Source: Branchinecta lynchi (lineage: Eukaryota > Arthropoda > Branchiopoda > Anostraca > Branchinectidae). Taken from it: a stretch of DNA of 64,000 bases. Both the position numbers and the translations under genes were made by a program. Positions 22,071-32,822 of the stretch are shown here, one piece after another (within the stretch, counting starts at the first letter, position 1; every line of letters begins with the position of its first letter). The notes below the pieces were generated by a model that was given only the letters and a program-made list of their open reading frames with translations, was not told where the DNA came from and made no database searches. Where the stretch lies: contig JAKZAP010000007.1 of assembly GCA_023053575.1 (NCBI GenBank), positions 23,337,464-23,401,463 on the forward strand. Direction: 5' to 3'.

Positions 22071-22735
22071 TTGTTACGTAATCTAAACTAAGGTTAAGTT
22101 TTTCAATAAATTGTCTTTTCATCAGCGATGTCTGTCCTGGCGAATAATAAAAAACACAAACTGCAATATTTGTGACACTTCGCGGGAGTCTTTTGGGCTT
22201 CATTAGAACCCATAAGATCTCATCCTTTTCGTCAAGATGTGGGATTTCGATCTCACGCGGCGAGTCGTTATCGCCAACCATCAGCATCACTCCACCGCCT
22301 TTTTTTCCCAGTGGGTGATCGTACTTTCTCAATTTAATGAATTCACGATAACCTTTAATCTTTAGGTGACTCTTATTTTTACGGTGTACTTCAGTGTCGG
22401 CTATTATCTTGGGTTGTAGAAGACTAGAAAATGTTTCCAGCTCTTCTGTTTTTTCTGAGTTTAAACTTTCTGCATTACAGTAAAGTACTGGTGCGAAATG
22501 GTAGAAATCACCCGTAACTTCTTTTTCCACAACTTTAAATTTTCGAGTTTTCGGGGGTTTAGCTAGTTTTTTTTTTTATTAGAGGGCGTACGATGGTCCA
22601 AGGGATTTCGGAACTCAAACTCAGGAAAAGGTTCTTCGGAAGGAACATTATTGTCTGTTTCAAGTAAAAAATATCTATTTTGAGAGCAAAATGAAAAATC
22701 CGAACGTGGAGGGGAGCGAGGGGATTCTGGCGTAG
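22039..22735 (-). pseudogene. LINE APE endonuclease fragment
   Basis: The minus-strand frame 22530-22039 contains YCNAESLNSEK, PKIIADTEVH (the E of the usual E-T/E-V-H metal site), KKGGGVMLMV and CVFYYSPGQTS, the block order of APE-type LINE endonucleases. An upstream acidic, serine/proline-rich stretch in another frame runs to about 22735, separated by a shift at an A-run (22568-22580). The C-terminal half with the S-D-H motif is missing because the fragment is cut by family B sequence. Confidence 0.7.
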
Positions 22736-23690
22736 AGGAAACTGTGCGAGGAAGAGGAAGATTGAGTAAATTTAAGGCGTATAAAGAATGTAGGTTTCCA
22801 GAGAAGGTTTTCGGTACGAAGATATTGCCGACAAATCCGAAAATACATTATGGTAGTCAAGTATGGGGTTTTAGGGATTTTAAAAAGTTAGAAAGTATTC
22901 AGTCTAGGTATTTTAAGAGGATGTTGGGTCTATCGGATAGATTCAGTAATATAGTCTTAAAAGGTGATTTAGGTATTTATAGGTTAAGGATTGATAGGTG
23001 TGTAAGAATAATACAATTTTAGGATAAATAATAAATATGTGGGGTAAGACCACTGAAGGCACCGTATCTGGAGGCATTGAAAGATAGACGCCAAGATTCT
23101 TGGCCTTATCAAGTAAAGAAGATCCTAGAAAAATGTGGCCTCCCCGGATGATGGGGAGAGGGACTTGGACCACAATCTCCAGAACAAAGTATCGATGAAT
23201 TGGTCCGAGGAATACTTCAAGACCAGGAAGTTCAGTCATGGCACGAGGAAAAGGGAAAAAGGACCAGGCAAAATCGTTGCGTTTTTACGCCAAGGCAAAA
23301 GATTGCTGGGGTGAAGAAATTTACCTTAAGTTTTCTCTGTCCCATGTGGAACTGGTGTTATTTATGGGTTTGAGAGGGGATGGTTTACCTCTTGGTAAAA
23401 GAAGAAAATATTTGGGTAAAGTTAGAATTAAAACTGGTCCTTACTCTTGCCCTATGTGTGGATGCGATAATGAAAGTATGAGTCATTTTGTGGGAGAGTT
23501 TGAGCAGTTGAATGGGTTGAGACAAGAGTTGTTTGGAGTGAGAGCGTGTGGGAGTGAGTGAATAATTGAGAGAATGAAAGAGAAAAGTTTCAAGGCTATT
23601 CGACTGTTTGGAAGGTTCCTCCGGATAGGGCTAGCCCACAGGGAAAATTGTATATCCCTGTAAATTTAAATATTGGCATAGTGTTCTTGT
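22736..23690 (+). mobile_element. LINE family 1, 3' portion, plus-strand copy
   Basis: Frame 22744-23022 holds the RT thumb-side segment with IHYGSQVWGF and IQSRYFKRMLGL. After a break, frame 23238-23561 gives SLRFYAKAKDCWGEEI, RRKYLGKVRIKTGPYS and CPMCGCDNESMSHF, a C-x2-C-x(n)-H zinc knuckle typical of LINE C-termini. It ends near CCCTGTAAATTTAAATATTGG. This is the best-preserved C-terminal copy of family 1 in the window. Confidence 0.8.
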
Positions 23691-23696
23691 TGTTAT

Positions 23697-24445
23697 ATAT
23701 TTTTATGGCACTTGAGCGTACTCAAGCGCCATATAGCGATCGTAATGTCTGTCGGTCTGTCCACATCTTGCTAGTTTGGGCACTTCCACATGACCTAGTA
23801 CGATAAAACTTGGCCCGCATATCAGGGTTCCAACCAGATTGAGTGGGTCGAATGGGATGCAAGTTGGACAGGACCGAGTTTGCGTCCCAGATTCGTTATT
23901 CGGCGTCCGAATCTATTTGGTCACAGAGGGGGGAGTTAGAGGGAGAGTCTCGCAAATTCAGTGGCTCGCTGAGGGGTCACGAGAAGAGCGATTTTAATGA
24001 AACATGGAAAGTAGAGAGATCATATGCCCTAGATGACATATTTTAGGTTCCGGACCGAATCCCAGCACGTTGCTCGAGCAATTTCCCGAAAAAGCTCGGA
24101 TTCGAGTGAAACTTGATAGGCGGTAAAAGAAGATGCTTTAGATGATTCATTTATGTGTCCGAACGAGATTCGGCCGTGACAGGGGGAGTTGGAGGGGGGG
24201 GGGGGTAATAGTTTGGCACGTTTAGGAATCAAACGAGTGGATCTAAACTTAAAAGGTAGAAAAGTAATATGCCCTAGATGATCCGGAAAAATGCCGGAAA
24301 TACTCAGACTCGAGTGAAACTAGATATCCTATTTCTAGGTCCCCACCTAGGGGGTTGATGGTGGTGTTTTATGACATTCTCATCTACTTTCTTGCATCAC
24401 CTACTCGTAATAAGTGCCATATGAGCTCGTAGCTCTTGTTTTTCA
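23697..24445 (+). repeat. Family B element, short copy 2
   Basis: Begins TATGGCACTTGAG-CGTA-CTCAAGCGCCATA, a hairpin, then GTCTGTCGGTCTGTCC. It ends AAGTGCCATATGAGCT followed by CGTAGCTCTTG, again able to fold (GAGCT-CGT-AGCTC). The interior contains several TGAAACTTG/TGAAACATGG words with CGGACC/CCGGA segments. About 750 bp, giving the clearest pair of ends for the family. Confidence 0.8.
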
Positions 24446-25070
24446 TGGATACGCCGTCAGTAGCCTTTTACCTCTAGAAGACCTTTCCAGTTTTGCGAAC
24501 AGGACCTGAAATAATCGCCAAAAACGGCGTTGGTGCATAGCAACAACGTCGCTAACGGCTGTACCCAGGCTGAATTAAGGCGCCGCAGGTGCATTTTTTT
24601 TTAATCCGCTTTTTTTTGCAACATTTACCTACTTCCCATGCAAATTCAAGCCTTTAACGTGGTTCAAGCCCCCCCCAAATTCTAAGCCTCAAACGCCAAT
24701 TAAATGACCCACCATTTCTCTAACTAGTGAAGACTGCGAAATGCGCGGCAGGTGAAATTTTGTGGAAACACTGATGATAAAAGGGCCTTTTTGCGATCCC
24801 AAGATTACTTATTAAACCGAGAGCTGTCTGGCGAAACGAAAGGGGCAATCCAGTGTAAAGTAGATACAAAGTACATTTGTTCGGAATTTTGAGCAAACAA
24901 AAGTAGGCTAGTTTTCACGTTAAGAGACATGCCTATTCTTGAACTACTGCAATCCTCAGAAGTAAAAAAATCAACAGCAAAAAATCAACAAGCTACAATA
25001 AATGGTCAGTTAAATGACCAAACTCAGTAACTGGGTTGAAGCAAATAATGAATTCATACTGTACCGAAAA
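24446..25070. other. No gene seen
   Basis: Unassigned sequence. No ORF with a recognisable product and no clear repeat; short C-runs and A-rich stretches only. Confidence 0.4.
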
Positions 25071-25074
25071 ACTA

Positions 25075-25640
25075 ACTAAAAAAATATGGAATAGATCGAG
25101 AGCGGTAGAACAACCGAATTTCGTAATGGAATAAAACTCTTGTTAGAACTACCTAAGACAACCGAATTCGGCAAGTCTATTAATAGAAACGGACTAAAGA
25201 AAAATCCGGCAAATTACCTTATTCCATAAGAATCAGAACCAAATGAATCTCACCGAATTTAATTATGAAATGGACTGACCGAATGCGACCGAATTACCAA
25301 ATTCGGTAAAGAATGAGACCAAATAAACCGGTTAAATCACCGAATTTACGCAGGGACGGACCGAATGTGGCCAAATCGATGCGGACTAAACAAAAGTTGG
25401 ATGAATTATCGAATTCGGTCACGAATCAGAACCAACTAAATCTGATTAATGACAGAATTATGAAATGGGCTGACCGAATGCGATAGAACAGATACGGACT
25501 TGTGAAAAGTCCGGTGAACAAATGAGACCAAATAAACCGGTTATATCACCAAATTTACGAAGGGACGGACCGAATGCGGCGAAATCGATGCGGAGTGACC
25601 CAAAAGTTTTGACCAATAAACACGTTAAATCACCCAATTT
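25075..25640. repeat. 206-bp tandem array rich in ACCGAATTCGGT
   Basis: The phrase GAGACCAAATAAACCGGTTA occurs at about 25316 and 25524, followed each time by ATCACC(G/A)AATTTACG and GGGACGGACCGAATG. Words such as GACCGAAT, AATTCGGT and CCGGT recur from 25110 on. About 2.7 diverged units. Confidence 0.7.
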
Positions 25641-26289
25641 AGAAATGCTGGGACAAATGATTTTACGGAATGGGCCCCGTACCCCCCTCTGGACGCCCCT
25701 GCCTGGTAACCTCTTCGACCAATCTCCCCATGGCGAGAGCGAGAGCTGGCATACTTGTGACAAAAACAGACACCGGTCCCCGAACCAACACGCCTCAGAA
25801 ATGTGTTCAATTATATAAGTAAGCCTATTCGTCCCATTACTATTCTTCTTGTTGAAAGCTCGGTTATGCTACACCGGCCACAAAGAAAGGAGGTCAGAAC
25901 GACTTCATACGACTACGACTAATAACATTGCCCCCTGTTTTCTCTAAAATTTCTGACGGTTTTGTCGCTGATTTGCTGCAAATTGAAACTAACCTCTAAG
26001 TATTTGTTCTTACTACACGAAATATTCTGGTTCATAAACTGTTGTCATAATTTGAAGTTATTCCTAGTTAAACTGTAGATTATTTTTAACAAACCGATCT
26101 TAAAATTCTGAAACATAACCTTATCTGTCTGTATCACAAGTTCACCGCAAGGCGCACAATCAATCAATCAATCGTTGTAATTTGCCAGAATATTTTACAA
26201 AATAGCAGTGGCATTGTCAAGACAAAATTAAAAAACGAAGTTAAAATGAGCACTCACACAAAAACAAGACGCACATTAAGTAGCCCACA

Positions 26290-26560
26290 CCTAGTTTCAA
26301 CTTGATATCTGTCATGGTCCACGAGCTGTGGATGACACAAAAATCGAGGGTTTGCGCACTGGTGCCTCATGGTGTACAAGATCCCTGCCTCATGTGCCTC
26401 ATGCCTGTCTCATGTGCATCATGCCTGCCTCATGTGCCTCATGCCTGCCTCACGTGCCTCATCTGTCTCTGCCTCATGGTGTACACAGAATCGGCCAGTG
26501 TGCAACCCCTCGACAAAATAGTGAAAACCGAAAACGGATAGCCCATAACCCGCTAGAGCG
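26290..26560. repeat. Minisatellite CATGCCTGCCTCATGTGCCT
   Basis: A 20-21 base unit is repeated about five times at 26380-26480. The two overlapping ORFs here (CLMCLMPVSCASCLPHVPH and its shift) are read from the minisatellite and are not genes. Confidence 0.8.
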
Positions 26561-26565
26561 ACCAT

Positions 26566-26946
26566 ACTATCGGAATTTCGTAACAGATTGCGCATAACAC
26601 TTTCAAGAATAACACCTTTTCACTTATAAATAAAATGTTATGACCAATTAAGCTTATACTATTTCGTGCCTAGATCCCCAACAACACCTTCAATAGGTAA
26701 AATACTACACTGTCAGAAGTTACATAACGACAACAGAAGGATGCGCGGTTTCAACAGATAACACTTTGGGATGTTATATGTTATGTTTCTTTCGTTCCCG
26801 TTAGTATTTTTACCAATTGAAGGTGTTGTTGGAGATCTAGGCACGAAATAGTGTAAACTTAATTGGTCATAACACTTTATTTCTAAGTGAAAAGGTGTTA
26901 TTCTTGAAAGTGTTATACGCTATCTGTTATGAAACTTCTGACAGTG
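26566..26946 (+). mobile_element. Composite MITE F, copy 1
   Basis: A complete unit (26708-26946) has ends CACTGTCAGAAGT and ACTTCTGACAGTG. A partial unit in opposite orientation (26566-26707) precedes it and ends in a decayed terminus (CTATCGGAATTTCGTAAC). The same two-part structure, reverse-complemented, is at 47786-48168. Confidence 0.8.
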
Positions 26947-26994
26947 CACAACAGTGGATTGCTCATAAACGTTCATAAACAGAACAAGACCAAA

Positions 26995-28012
26995 GGTGTC
27001 GATGGGATCCCAAAAATCTAATATTTGATTCAGACAAACGAGTCTTCTCTTCGCCAGATCCAGTCTTGGACAGGCTAATCATCAGAGAAAACCAAGTTCA
27101 GATATACCTCTATAAGCCATATCTATTTTGACGATACTGACCGAGACTTCCTGCCGATTTCCCAGGGAGCTACTAGTCCAGCAAAAAAAAAAAAATACAG
27201 AAACAAAACCAGCGTATCTCCTTATCCCTATAAAGAACATTTAATCAACTTTGAATAAGAGTTTGACTTAAAAAAAATCTGGTTACAACCGGATTCCGGA
27301 ATAATTATATGTCCGGGTAAAAAACCATTGTCATAAACCGACTCAGCCTCTCTTCTTACCCCTTGCTCTGTCATCTAATCGAACTTTTGCTTTTAACAAA
27401 TTTTCCGGTATTGGCCAGATTCCGGGCAAACTAGTTGTCCAGCGAGAAAATGATTTTCACCATCCTGCTCGGCATGTCTTTTTACCCATAAATCAAACAT
27501 TTAATCAACTTCAGATTAAACTTTTACTTTTAACCAACTTTCCGGTTTTCGACGGATTCCGGACGAACTACGTGTCCAGGTAGAAAATTGTTTTCACATA
27601 AGTGTTCATCATGTCTTCTTACCCCTAAATCGACCATTTAATCAACTTCAAATAAAACTTTTACTTTTAACCAATTTTCCTGTTTTTGCCGGATTCCGGA
27701 CGAACTACTTGTCCGGCGCAAATGGTTTTCAGTATCGTGCTTAGCATGCCTTCTTACCCATAATCGACTCTCACATTAGCTGTTTAAGAATATTTTGTTT
27801 GTCCCTTAATTTGAACCCCCACCCCTAAATATGGAGCTACATAGCCCATGTACGAACTTGACCTTACCCTTGACGCAATGGATCCTCACACCAAGTTTCA
27901 TCAAAATATCTCATTGCCTTCGAGAGTTATCGTGCTTACAGACGGACAGACGGACATTTTTGCGATGTCATAGGTATCCCTCCACTTACGGTTTGGGATC
28001 CCAAAAACTGCT
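26995..28012 (-). repeat. Family A element, copy 3
   Basis: Starts CCAAAGGTGTCGATGGGATC and ends TTTGGGATCCCAAAAA. The interior has about five units with AAATCGACCATTTAATCAAC, AAACTTTTACTTTTAACC and GGATTCCGGACGAACTA. The part next to the right end carries CAAGTTTCATCAAAATATC and CGTGCTTACAGACGGACAGA. Full length, about 1.0 kb, minus orientation relative to copy 1. Confidence 0.85.
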
Positions 28013-28039
28013 AGGCAATACTCTTGATGACTAACTTTC

Positions 28040-28200
28040 CTTGCCCATGCAAAATCGTTGCTTACCTAGCGGAAGAGCCAGAAGCGGCACCACAGCTTTC
28101 CCCAACGATCGCCGTGAGTGATTGACACAGATTTGAGTTGTTGAGTTTGAGCCGTTGGTGAGACTTTTTCTCGTTCTTCCTGAGGATCAGTGGCGGGTTT
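28040..28200 (-). repeat. Dispersed repeat G, copy upstream of the receptor gene
   Basis: Its reverse complement matches 31273-31400 for about 130 bp (GATCCTCAGGAAGAA, CTCAAATC, GTGTCAATCA, GCTGTG). The two copies lie either side of exon 1 in opposite orientation. What the repeat belongs to is unknown. Confidence 0.6.
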
Positions 28201-28342
28201 TGGACTTAGCCATATAGAGTATTGCTAGCCTTCACGTGTTTAAAAGTATAGGATATTAAGTTAAGAATGTGAGGTTGTTTGTTAGTTGAGATTGTTGTTT
28301 GTTTTGTTTTTCTGTATATGGCTTAATCGCTTTCAAGTACAG

Positions 28343-28372
28343 ATATATATATATATATATATATATATAGTT
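28343..28372. repeat. AT dinucleotide microsatellite
   Basis: About 13 TA units at 28343-28370, some 300 bp upstream of the receptor start codon. Confidence 0.9.
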
Positions 28373-28665
28373 GGCAGTGGGTTGATACGGTCATAAACTT
28401 TTTGTTCGGTAGTGTTCAGCAGCTGTCCGTTAATAGGCTTTCCATTCCGGTTTTTATGAACCCCTTCCACGAGAAGTCGTCAGAATTAGTTTGGACCGCA
28501 TCGAACCCATGTTTAGAACAGCAGATTCACAAACGAGGACATCCCGGAGAACTGCTCCCAGCGGGCACTTAAACTAACGTCTTGCGCCGGCTGACACAAG
28601 TTGAAGAAACTTTTTCATTTCGCTCAGTGATGACGGGATACTCCTAGCAACCAGTTGCCTCTGAC

Positions 28666-29013
28666 ATGATGCTGCTCGTGTGGCTCCTGCTGCTGCTTGA
28701 CAACAGTGATGCAAAGCTGCGGATATTAGCTGTCTTTTCCGATGATAACTATTTGAATATGGTGAAGACGTATAATAAAACTGTGGCTGCACTTGACGCG
28801 GAGGAGACCAGTCAGCGGCAGGTGGAAGGTGTGCTTTTGAGTGTGCCGAAGGATGGGAGAGATGTGGTTGAGTTCTTGTGCGAAAGGATTGAGCTTTTCA
28901 AGCCGGAAGTGTTTTTGTTATTTGCGGCTGAAGTTCTCCCCTTAGCAGAATCCTTGGGAAGGAGATTGGATATACCAGTGGTAACCGCAGACCATTTGAG
29001 GTTTGAAGCACAG
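28666..29013 (+). CDS. GluN2-like NMDA receptor subunit, exon 1
   Basis: This exon starts the receptor protein. The first ATG (28666) is followed at once by a leucine-rich signal peptide (MMLLVWLLLLLDNSDA), then KLRILAVFSDDNYLNMV, a first beta-strand/helix of the bilobed amino-terminal domain, and reaches IPVVTADHLRFEAQ. Its 116 codons end at CACAG|GTTAGT, a good donor. The protein would act in the plasma membrane with this part outside the cell. NMDA-type assignment comes mainly from exon 2. It could instead be a divergent member of the wider ionotropic receptor family. A hAT MITE has inserted 15 bp downstream of the donor. Confidence 0.7.
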
Positions 29014-29036
29014 GTTAGTAAACAAACTATAGGTGG

Positions 29037-29510
29037 CAGGACTGTATCCAGGAATTTATTTAGAGGGGGGGGGAGGGCAGTCTACCACAAATCCCTGATT
29101 TTTGGATACCCTATGCCAAACGCTGGGTATATCTAGCATTTAGCATAGCCTATGCCTAACGCTGGATACCCTATGCTAAACGCTGGATACCTGTTGGTAA
29201 CTTAACCCTGACCTACCTCAATAGAAAGAAGTTCTGATTGGTTGATTTTCAGCTTCACTCAAATCATCAATATTTTACTGGGTTACAGTATCCAGCACCT
29301 GGCATAGTGTATCCAGCGTTCGGCATAGGGTATCCAAAAATCAGGGGTTTGTGGTTGACTGGGGGGGGGGGGGGTTTGCCTGCTAGTCCAAAAAAGTACA
29401 AAAAGCACATAGATCAGAGGGAAAAGCCTATAAAAATGATTATTGTTGTGTGTTTCAGGGGCGGGGGGTTCAACCCCCTAACCCCCCCCCCCCCCCTGGA
29501 TACGGCCTTG
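29037..29510. mobile_element. hAT-type MITE E, copy 2, carrying a nested MITE
   Basis: Ends CAGGACTGTATCCAGG and CCTGGATACGGCCTTG with a perfect 8-bp duplication ATAGGTGG at 29029-29036 and 29511-29518. It is 474 bp rather than about 190 because another element (29078-29361) sits in its G-run. The insertion is 15 bp from the exon 1 donor. Confidence 0.9.
29078..29361. mobile_element. Nested MITE with 45-bp inverted ends
   Basis: Long inverted ends: CAGTCTACCACAAATCCCTG at the left and the complement of CAGGGGTTTGTGGTTGACTG at the right, continuing through GATTTTTGGATACCCTATGC on each side. Inside, CTATGCTAAACGCTGGATAC is repeated. The target was a G-run, so its duplication cannot be read. 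Confidence 0.85.
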
Positions 29511-29731
29511 ATAGGTGGGTTCTTGCCACCTAAAACCGTCGAGAAACATTTCTGGAACATTTCGTCCAGTCACTAATGTTTCGCAACTAAGTCATCCTTA
29601 AAGATGCTTGTCTGTTTTTCCTTACTTTCAAACTTTCCGCAGAGTTTTCCACTAACTTTTTGAAATCGCTTTTCGAGAAAGTTGCAGTTTTCTCGAAACT
29701 GAGAAAACTCTTTCACTGCAAAACACTTATA

Positions 29732-30141
29732 GGCGTATTCTCGCCGTTCCCCTAGGACTCCTCGGTGAATCGAAGGGAACGGCGAGAATAGAGGGAGTCA
29801 CTCCACTCGGACTCCGCGTACAGAAACAGCGAGAACAGGGGGAATGTTTCCAAAATTGATTTTGTTCGAATAAGGATTAGGAGTTGACGAAATTAGCCTG
29901 AATCCACTTTATTTTTGTTTTTTTTTATTCTGATTATTTTTAATTAATTTTACATTGCACCAATACCAGCAAACTTGATTCCCATCCGAATCTGAAAGGG
30001 AGTCCTTTTTTTGACGGGGATGATAATCGGAGCATTCCCCGTCCGTGGGGACTCGCGAGAATACGGGGAGTGAGTCCCCGGGACAAACAAAAACGCGGGG
30101 ACTCCTCAAGTGGAGTCCTTGGGGAACGGCGAGAATACGCC
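29732..30141. mobile_element. MITE D with 21-bp perfect TIRs
   Basis: Ends GGCGTATTCTCGCCGTTCCC and its exact complement. TTAT lies next to both ends (TTATA at the left, TTATG at the right), which would fit a PIF/Harbinger TTA target. A diverged copy is at 17625-18050. The ORFs across the right end are not genes. Confidence 0.85.
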
Positions 30142-30254
30142 TTATGCTTCGGTTTCCGAAACGCGAAAACTCGTGTGGAAAGTTGTACAACTTGCCGAAG
30201 CAAACTATTGGAAAATGATTCCGACTTTGCTATTCAGCTCGCAAAAATCCTCAT

Positions 30255-30645
30255 TATGTATTTTAAAGCCACCTTCCAGATTACAAGACGTCCGGGGCTT
30301 CCGCATAGTCAAGCAAACCCTTCCAGATTTTCATGATAATGATGACACCGAATTTTGCTATTCTTCAACATTTCCTAGATGTCCCCTTTGCATTTCAAAT
30401 ATCTCTTGCATCGCAGTCACAACTGTCAATCACTTTCCGTTTCCTTCCTACATTTACATATTTGTTCTGTCTCTCGAATGGATTGCCTCTATGGTACCTT
30501 CCAGTCATCCGGAATCTGGGGTGTCCAGCACCCCGAACTTCCGGACGTTGTTGGCCTTGCTTCACCTTTCAGATCTGTCTCGACGAAAACGGCTGTCTGG
30601 AATCCGGAAGAAAAATCTGGAAGTTGAAGCCTCGCTTGTAATGTC
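30255..30645 (+). repeat. Dispersed repeat H, copy 1
   Basis: Matches 63245-63585 in the same orientation, including GTCCGGGGCTTCCGCATAGTC, CCTTCCAGATTTTCATGAT and CATCCGGAATCTGGGGTGTC (the latter split here to stay short). The overlapping ORFs differ in frame between copies, which argues that this is not conserved coding sequence. Confidence 0.7.
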
Positions 30646-31270
30646 AGTCTCAGCCTCTATCTTATCTATGTAGTATAATTAATACAATACATTTTCAATG
30701 TATAAATAAGAATCAGTCTTTTTAGATAAAAACACCTTATGTAGCTGTATTTCTCATGTTTATTTTCATTCTTAGCTTAAGCTAAGAGGAATTTGGAAGT
30801 TTCCAAATGAAATTAATCATTCGGGGGAGAATTAAGGTTCAACCAAGAATTTGTGATACAACTCCATATCTCTGTTCTCGCGCACTAGCTCTGTGGCACT
30901 ATGCATAACCGAGGGTATGCTATTGAAATTAGAAAATTATTCTACCTTTTTTTCGAAATCATTTTGTAACCCTTGTATGCTCAATGTAAAAATCATGTTA
31001 TGTTCACATTGCTCTGACAGAATTTGAACTGGATTTACCTAAAACTCACCAAGCTTGACTAATTTTCCCCTAATTACAGCCTGTTTACTGTCCCTCGAGT
31101 CATCAAAGGTCACATTCCAAAGAATTTAGTTTATCCCGATCGGTGACCGCGACGAAAATAAGCACGAATTTTTTCAACCGCTATTTACGCGCGTAAATCA
31201 GCCGCTGATTGAGAATTGGCCGCTGTTTCAGCCCCGTGTGAACAAGCTATATAAAAGCACCCGGTTTAAA
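30646..31270. other. No gene seen
   Basis: AT-rich intron sequence without a recognised element. GCGCGTAAATCAGCCGCTGA near 31190 forms a small imperfect hairpin. Confidence 0.4.
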
Positions 31271-31272
31271 TC

Positions 31273-31400
31273 ACCCTAAACACGCCAGCGATCCTCAGGA
31301 AGAAGGAGTTAGCGTGTCCGTACGACTCAAACTCGACGACTCAAATCCTGTGTCAATCAGTCACCGCGATATTTGGGAGCAGCTGTGACACCAGTTCTGC
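31273..31400 (+). repeat. Dispersed repeat G, intron copy
   Basis: Inverted partner of 28040-28200. The shared phrases are in the same order when one copy is reverse-complemented. Confidence 0.6.
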
Positions 31401-32340
31401 CTTTCTTCCACTAGATACCCGGAGAGGCCGGAGATTTTGCATCGGCAAGGAGAGATTGTCATCAAGAGTACTATCTACGGAACTCTATCGTGGAGTCGAT
31501 AGTCACATACATTCATTCTCATCTCCATACCTCTGTCGTTCCAGCGATTGTGCATGCCGCAAGATTTCCGGGACTCTCTCTCCAGCTCCTCTGTGGCTGG
31601 ACCATAAACTCTGATGACTCTGCCCATCAAGGCTCGTTCGATCCCTCTATCCGTTTGGTAATTGGGCGGGCCGTAATTCCCCCTTTTCCTCCCTCCTATT
31701 CTCCGGTCTAGGACATATTTCATAGTCGCCGATCGAGTTTAATTTGCATCGGACCTTATCATTCAGGAGCCGTGAAACTGAGGGATCCTCCTAGCCCCAC
31801 GGACTGTCAAATCCGCGAAAGGGGATATCTATCTGAACCTGGTCAGGTCTCGAATATGCCTAACAACCCTGGTATCTCTAGCTCATCTAAAATTACCCGC
31901 AACTAATTCACCCACACTTAATTCGTCGACGAAAATCCTAGGCGGAAAATGGGGATAAGGCCGAAACTACCACAGAAACAAAGCTGAGAGCGGGAACTCT
32001 CAACCCTAACTCCTATTTTCCTGGTCCTTCTGCATCTCAGCTTAATCACTCATATATATTAAATGGGATCTAGAGTGTTATCCCTACATTGCGGGATCCG
32101 CTCATTTATACAAAATCCCATTACTGCGTTCGCATTAGCAGGACAATGGGATTTTCCGCCCTGACACTCCGCGGAACTATGGCTTGTATCACTTTGGGCG
32201 AGAGTGGCAGGAGCTGGAGCAAAAGTGTCCGGCAGACACAAGGGTTGGCACCACTTGAAACAGTTTTACTCTGGTCAAACCCCAAAATAAATTTGCGCTA
32301 GTAATTTTCTAGAATTGACGTTGGGTCTTGTGTCCATTAT
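31401..32340. other. No gene seen
   Basis: Several ORFs of 60-82 codons overlap on both strands (31475-31723, 32059-32301), none with a recognised domain. The sequence is less AT-rich than its surroundings and may be an old LINE body. Confidence 0.35.
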
Positions 32341-32354
32341 TAGAGTGGTTTTCA

Positions 32355-32810
32355 CGAGGGGTCGACGACTCTCCCGGAATGGTGTACACGTCCCGAAGGA
32401 ATAATCCGGTATGGTCAGGAATAATCCGGAATGGGTTCAATTAGATTAGATTAAATTTTATTAGGTGGCAGTCTTCTCTATTCTACATAATGCGGTCACA
32501 CTATTTTTATATTATTCTACATGCCATTCATACACGGTTCATACATATACAACAAACATTCTGCTTACAAAAAACACTCACGCATCATTACTATCCTTTT
32601 GCAAGGAAAAATCTCTTCACGGTAGCCATGAAGGATGCCAGATGACTCGAATTTCTAATTTCAACTGGAATTATATCCCATACAGAGGGTTAGGAATAAT
32701 CCGGAACAGTTAAGAATAATCCGGAATGGTTAGGAATAATCCGGAATGGTCAGGATTATTAGGTTATTCCGGAATGGTGTACGTAAATAGTTAGAGTCGT
32801 CGACCCCTCG
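32355..32810. mobile_element. TIR element with 8-bp TSD and 20-bp minisatellite
   Basis: Ends CGAGGGGTCGACGACTCT and AGTCGTCGACCCCTCG, flanked by a perfect duplication GGTTTTCA (32347-32354 and 32811-32818). The interior holds repeats of GGAATAATCCGGAATGGT at 32395-32435 and 32690-32780. Between them (about 32440-32690) is a LINE 3' end in minus orientation with a TTAGA tail. The 8-bp duplication suggests hAT or a related superfamily. Confidence 0.85.
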
Positions 32811-32822
32811 GGTTTTCATTCG

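Noticed and set aside
26302..26597. Cysteine- and proline-rich ORFs resembling a small secreted protein
   Set aside because: Both frames are generated by the CATGCCTGCCT minisatellite.
30110..30673. 187-codon ORF in intron 1
   Set aside because: It runs across a MITE end and into repeat H; the second copy of repeat H does not keep the frame.
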